The notes under the pieces were generated by a model, which saw only the letters and a program-made list of their open reading frames with translations, made no database searches and was not told where the DNA came from. The translations under genes and the position numbers were made by a program. A DNA stretch of 9,175 bases. Source: Bdellovibrionales bacterium (lineage in GTDB: Bacteria; Bdellovibrionota; Bdellovibrionia; Bdellovibrionales; UBA1609). The stretch is from contig JAGRAB010000042.1 in NCBI GenBank assembly GCA_020435085.1, positions 1 through 9,175 on the forward strand. The letters run 5' to 3'. Of this stretch, positions 6,987-9,175 are shown piece after piece. Position 1 is the stretch's first letter; every line of letters begins with the position of its first letter.

Positions 6987-7180
6987 GAACATCAGTAGTA
7001 GTAAGATTTCAAACGGCACAAAGAGACTTAATAGATCGCCGCGTCAATTTGGTGGATTTGGATTTTGTGATTCCAGTTAAAAGATTTAACAACAAGATCT
7101 TTAAGGTGTAGTATGGCGTGGTTTTTAAGCTAGGGAAGCGGGTTTTGGCCTATTGGTATCCCAAAAAATACTGGAGTTGA
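6980..7180 (+). pseudogene. Possible gene remnant in the transaldolase-oxidoreductase gap
   Basis: The frame beginning at 6980 is open except for one TAG (7109-7111) and ends at TGA 7178-7180. Its translation looks protein-like, for example RDLIDRRVNLVDLDFVIPVK and, after the TAG, a Lys/Trp/Tyr-rich end, LAYWYPKKYWS. It has no usable start codon of its own and I do not recognise the family. The TGA sits directly in front of the next gene's start, and the GGAG of that gene lies in the final codons, as in an ordinary operon junction. It could be the decayed tail of a lost gene, but one stop in about 66 codons can occur by chance, so the call is weak. Confidence 0.25.
7173..7176 (+). promoter_or_regulatory. 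Ribosome binding site pointing to a non-ATG start
   Basis: GGAG lies 7 nt before ATC 7184 and 10 nt before ATA 7187. The first annotatable ATG is 40 nt downstream, too far to be served by this site. Confidence 0.6.
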
Positions 7181-7183
7181 ACC

Positions 7184-8203
7184 ATCATAAAAGTTGGAAT
7201 TATAGGCTATGGCTATATGGGTGAAATTAGGCATCGAGTAGTAAATGCTCATCCTGAGCTTGAACTTAAAGTTATTTGTGAAACAGATCCGACGAAGCTA
7301 ACGGCCAATCAACCATTTCAAGTTGTAAGAGAACCTGAAGAAGTTTTGAAGTCTGATGTGGATCTCATTTTTGTCTGCACACCCAATAATCATATTCCCG
7401 CTCTCAGTATTGAAGCTATGAAACTTGGAAAACATGTTTTTGCAGAAAAACCTCCAGGTCGGTGTTTGCAAGACATTGAGTTTATGCGCCAACAAGAAGA
7501 ACTAAGCCCAAAGTGTAAACTCATGTTTGGATTCAACCATAGGTATCATCCTGGAATACTAAAAGCTAAAGATCTTATTTCGACAGGTCGTTTTGGGAAA
7601 ACTCTTTGGGTTCGAGGGATCTATGGAAAGTCCGGTGGTAAGAATTTCCGCGGCTCTTGGCGCAATAACAAGGATATTTCTGGTGGCGGAATTCTTCTCG
7701 ATCAAGGAATTCATATGTTGGATCTTTTTAATTACTTCTGCGATGATTTTGAAGAGGTGAAGTGTTTTGCGAGCAACAAATATTGGGGATTTGACTTAGA
7801 AGATAATGCTTTCGTAATTCTGAATAATAAAAATGGACAAAGTGGAATGCTTCACTCATCAGCAACTCTTTGGAAGCATAAATTCAAATTGGAAATTGGA
7901 CTGGAAAAGGGCTATATGAACATTGAGGGCTTACTTTCTAAAACCGCAAGTTACGGTCGTGAAACACTGACTGTAGGTCGACAGCAGTTTGAAGACGAAG
8001 CTTACGCCGTTGGAAATCCCTCAGAAGAGATTACGTATTTTGACCGAGATCTTTCTTGGGAAATAGAAGTTCAAAATATTGTAGATTGTATTAAAAACAA
8101 CACGCCTGTTATGGAAAGTTCTTCTGTGGATGCATTTAAAGCAATGAATATTGTAGAAAAAGCTTATAAGGACAGTGGTCTTATTACTGAGGGAGAGAAG
8201 TAA
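7184..8203 (+). CDS. Gfo/Idh/MocA-family NAD(P)-dependent oxidoreductase, non-canonical start
   Basis: The protein has 339 residues from ATC 7184. The N-terminal Rossmann domain has the GYGYMG nucleotide motif (G8, G10, G13), preceded by the expected IKVGII strand, then FVCTPNNHI and the family hallmark AEKPPG (E88-K89-P90). The C-terminal alpha/beta domain shows GGGILLDQGIHMLDL, with D173 and H177 in the catalytic positions. Members oxidise or reduce a sugar hydroxyl, often C3 of a nucleotide sugar, with NAD(P). The only ATG near the front (7217) would start inside the Rossmann motif. Between the in-frame TGA at 7178 and that ATG there is no ATG, GTG or TTG, but ATC 7184 sits 7 nt after GGAG and gives the usual (M)IKVGIIG beginning; ATA 7187 is the alternative. 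A base error turning ATG to ATC would also explain it. The next gene abuts the stop directly. The substrate is unknown. Confidence 0.88.
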   Translation: MIKVGIIGYGYMGEIRHRVVNAHPELELKVICETDPTKLTANQPFQVVREPEEVLKSDVDLIFVCTPNNHIPALSIEAMKLGKHVFAEKPPGRCLQDIEFMRQQEELSPKCKLMFGFNHRYHPGILKAKDLISTGRFGKTLWVRGIYGKSGGKNFRGSWRNNKDISGGGILLDQGIHMLDLFNYFCDDFEEVKCFASNKYWGFDLEDNAFVILNNKNGQSGMLHSSATLWKHKFKLEIGLEKGYMNIEGLLSKTASYGRETLTVGRQQFEDEAYAVGNPSEEITYFDRDLSWEIEVQNIVDCIKNNTPVMESSSVDAFKAMNIVEKAYKDSGLITEGEK

Positions 8204-9175
8204 ATGGAATTCACAGTAATTTCTCAAGACCTTAAAGTCGAGGATGTAAAACCTGAAGAAAGCATGCAGAATTATACTCATCTTGTTGAATCAGACATGA
8301 AAGAGTTTTTTTCTTCTCATACTTCTTGGCAAGAAAGAGAGTGTCCGGCTTGCGGTACAAAACAAGAACTCTCTTCATTTAAGAAAATGGATGTTCCATA
8401 TAAACGATGTGTAAACTGCTACACTGTGTACGCCTCAAAAACCCCTACTCAAGATGAAATTAATCAGTTTTATCAAAAAGGGAAATCTAGAAAGTATTGG
8501 GCTGAAAATTTGTGGCAAAATACTGAAAAGGCTCGTATTGATAAAGTCATTGATCCCATTATTGATTGGATAGATAATTTTACAGTTTCTAAATTTGAGC
8601 TTCAAAATATTCAATTTGCAGAAGTAGGATCAATTCATTCAGGTTTACTGGATCGTTGGAGCTCATTGGGGCGAAAGACAATGGCAGTCGCACCACTCTA
8701 TTCAACGTATATTCAAAATAACTCAAAAATTGAGAGTTATAGTTACCAAGAGGTTAGAGAATTTAATGTTTTACATTTACCAAATACATTAGATCGGTCG
8801 AAAAGTCCGCTCGAAATCTTGAATTGGTGTCATGGGCACATGACGAGTGATGGTTTGTGTTTTTTGACAGCTATTTTATCAACAGGCTTGGATTCACTCA
8901 TTTTAGATGAAAAATTGGAAACTTTAGTTCCTCCTGATCGATTGAATTGTTTTTCATATGAAGGTTTAGAGGAGCTAGTTGAAAGAGCTGGGTTTGAAAT
9001 TATAGAATATAGCACTCCGGGGGAGTTGGATTTAGATAACATCCGTCGAAGTTTGAACACTTTGCCAGAGAGTGGTTTAAAAACATTTTTCAATTATATT
9101 TTTGAAAAGAGAAACGATCAGAATTTATTAGTTGATTTTAAAAAGTTCTTACAAATGAATCGATTGAGTTCAAGA
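8204..9175 (+). CDS. Zinc-ribbon methyltransferase-like protein, right end missing
   Basis: The frame stays open from ATG 8204 to the window edge (324 codons, no stop), so the C-terminus is missing. The ATG directly follows the stop of the oxidoreductase and has a purine-rich GAGGGAGAGAAG upstream, so the two are co-translated. After a 46-residue leader come C47xxC50 and C69xxC72, then EINQFYQKG and YW (85-99), matching the ribbon module of the methyltransferase at 5262. The following domain keeps the class I methyltransferase order: FAEVGSIHSGLL (138-149) at motif I, MAVAP (160-164), NVLHLPNTLDRSKSP (188-202) aligned with the paralogue's NHVLEH segment, then SDGLCFLTA. The glycines of GxGxG and the HxxEH residues are mostly lost, so SAM binding is doubtful. 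It may be an inactive partner, or an enzyme that has lost methyl transfer. Confidence 0.8.
   Translation, partial: MEFTVISQDLKVEDVKPEESMQNYTHLVESDMKEFFSSHTSWQERECPACGTKQELSSFKKMDVPYKRCVNCYTVYASKTPTQDEINQFYQKGKSRKYWAENLWQNTEKARIDKVIDPIIDWIDNFTVSKFELQNIQFAEVGSIHSGLLDRWSSLGRKTMAVAPLYSTYIQNNSKIESYSYQEVREFNVLHLPNTLDRSKSPLEILNWCHGHMTSDGLCFLTAILSTGLDSLILDEKLETLVPPDRLNCFSYEGLEELVERAGFEIIEYSTPGELDLDNIRRSLNTLPESGLKTFFNYIFEKRNDQNLLVDFKKFLQMNRLSSR

Noticed and set aside
7080..7102. Hairpin AAAGAT/ATCTTT in the transaldolase-oxidoreductase gap
   Set aside because: The stem is 6 bp with a single G-C pair, the loop is 11 nt and there is no T run, so it is not a credible terminator.
7217..7219. ATG 7217 as the true start of the oxidoreductase
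   Set aside because: It would delete the first beta strand and most of the GxGxxG motif, and it lacks a well-placed ribosome site.
8021..8281. Minus-strand open frame of 86 codons
   Set aside because: It is antisense to the oxidoreductase end and the next gene, with low-complexity Phe/Ile/Asn-rich translation.
8830..9093. Minus-strand open frame of 87 codons
   Set aside because: It is antisense to the open reading frame from 8204, which has zinc-ribbon motifs and a continuous fold pattern.
1..9175. Mobile elements, CRISPR, tRNA genes or attachment sites
   Set aside because: I found no transposase or integrase motifs, spaced repeats, cloverleaf-like segments or flanking duplications on either strand.

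Overview
The window is part of a surface-polysaccharide (O-antigen or capsule-like) biosynthesis locus. The organism looks like an AT-rich, probably Gram-negative bacterium. The AT-richness, the short intergenic gaps and the dense mix of sugar-modifying enzymes fit a member of the Bdellovibrionota (Bacteriovorax/Halobacteriovorax-like), but that is a low-confidence guess. I see no tRNA, rRNA, CRISPR array, insertion sequence or integrase.

Layout: (1) Positions 1-1313, minus strand: a DegT-fold PLP enzyme of the sugar 3-dehydratase type (His in place of the Schiff-base Lys), overlapping by 8 nt the start of an NAD-dependent sugar epimerase/dehydratase cut off by the left edge. (2) Positions 1314-1618: a 305-nt divergent regulatory gap. 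(3) Positions 1619-3124, plus: a cobalamin-binding-domain radical SAM enzyme resembling HpnJ, followed by a clear intrinsic terminator. (4) Positions 3176-4261, minus: a lone GT4 glycosyltransferase. (5) Positions 4312-6146, plus: a GT2 glycosyltransferase overlapping (ATGA) a zinc-ribbon SAM methyltransferase. (6) Positions 6273-9175, plus: a small transaldolase-family protein, a 197-nt gap that may hold gene debris, a Gfo/Idh/MocA oxidoreductase and, abutting it, a zinc-ribbon methyltransferase-like protein that runs off the right edge.

How the parts may work together (inference): the minus-strand pair would remove the C3 hydroxyl from a nucleotide-activated 4-keto-6-deoxyhexose and then reduce or epimerise the product. 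The radical SAM enzyme, transaldolase, oxidoreductase and two methyltransferase-type proteins would build or decorate an unusual sugar. The GT4 and GT2 enzymes would add sugars to a lipid-linked oligosaccharide.

The points most worth a second look are: the oxidoreductase has no ATG/GTG/TTG in front of its Rossmann motif and seems to start at ATC or ATA behind a well-placed GGAG; the right-edge gene is a paralogue of the 5262 methyltransferase with a degraded SAM-binding motif; and an HpnJ-like radical SAM enzyme sits in a sugar cluster.
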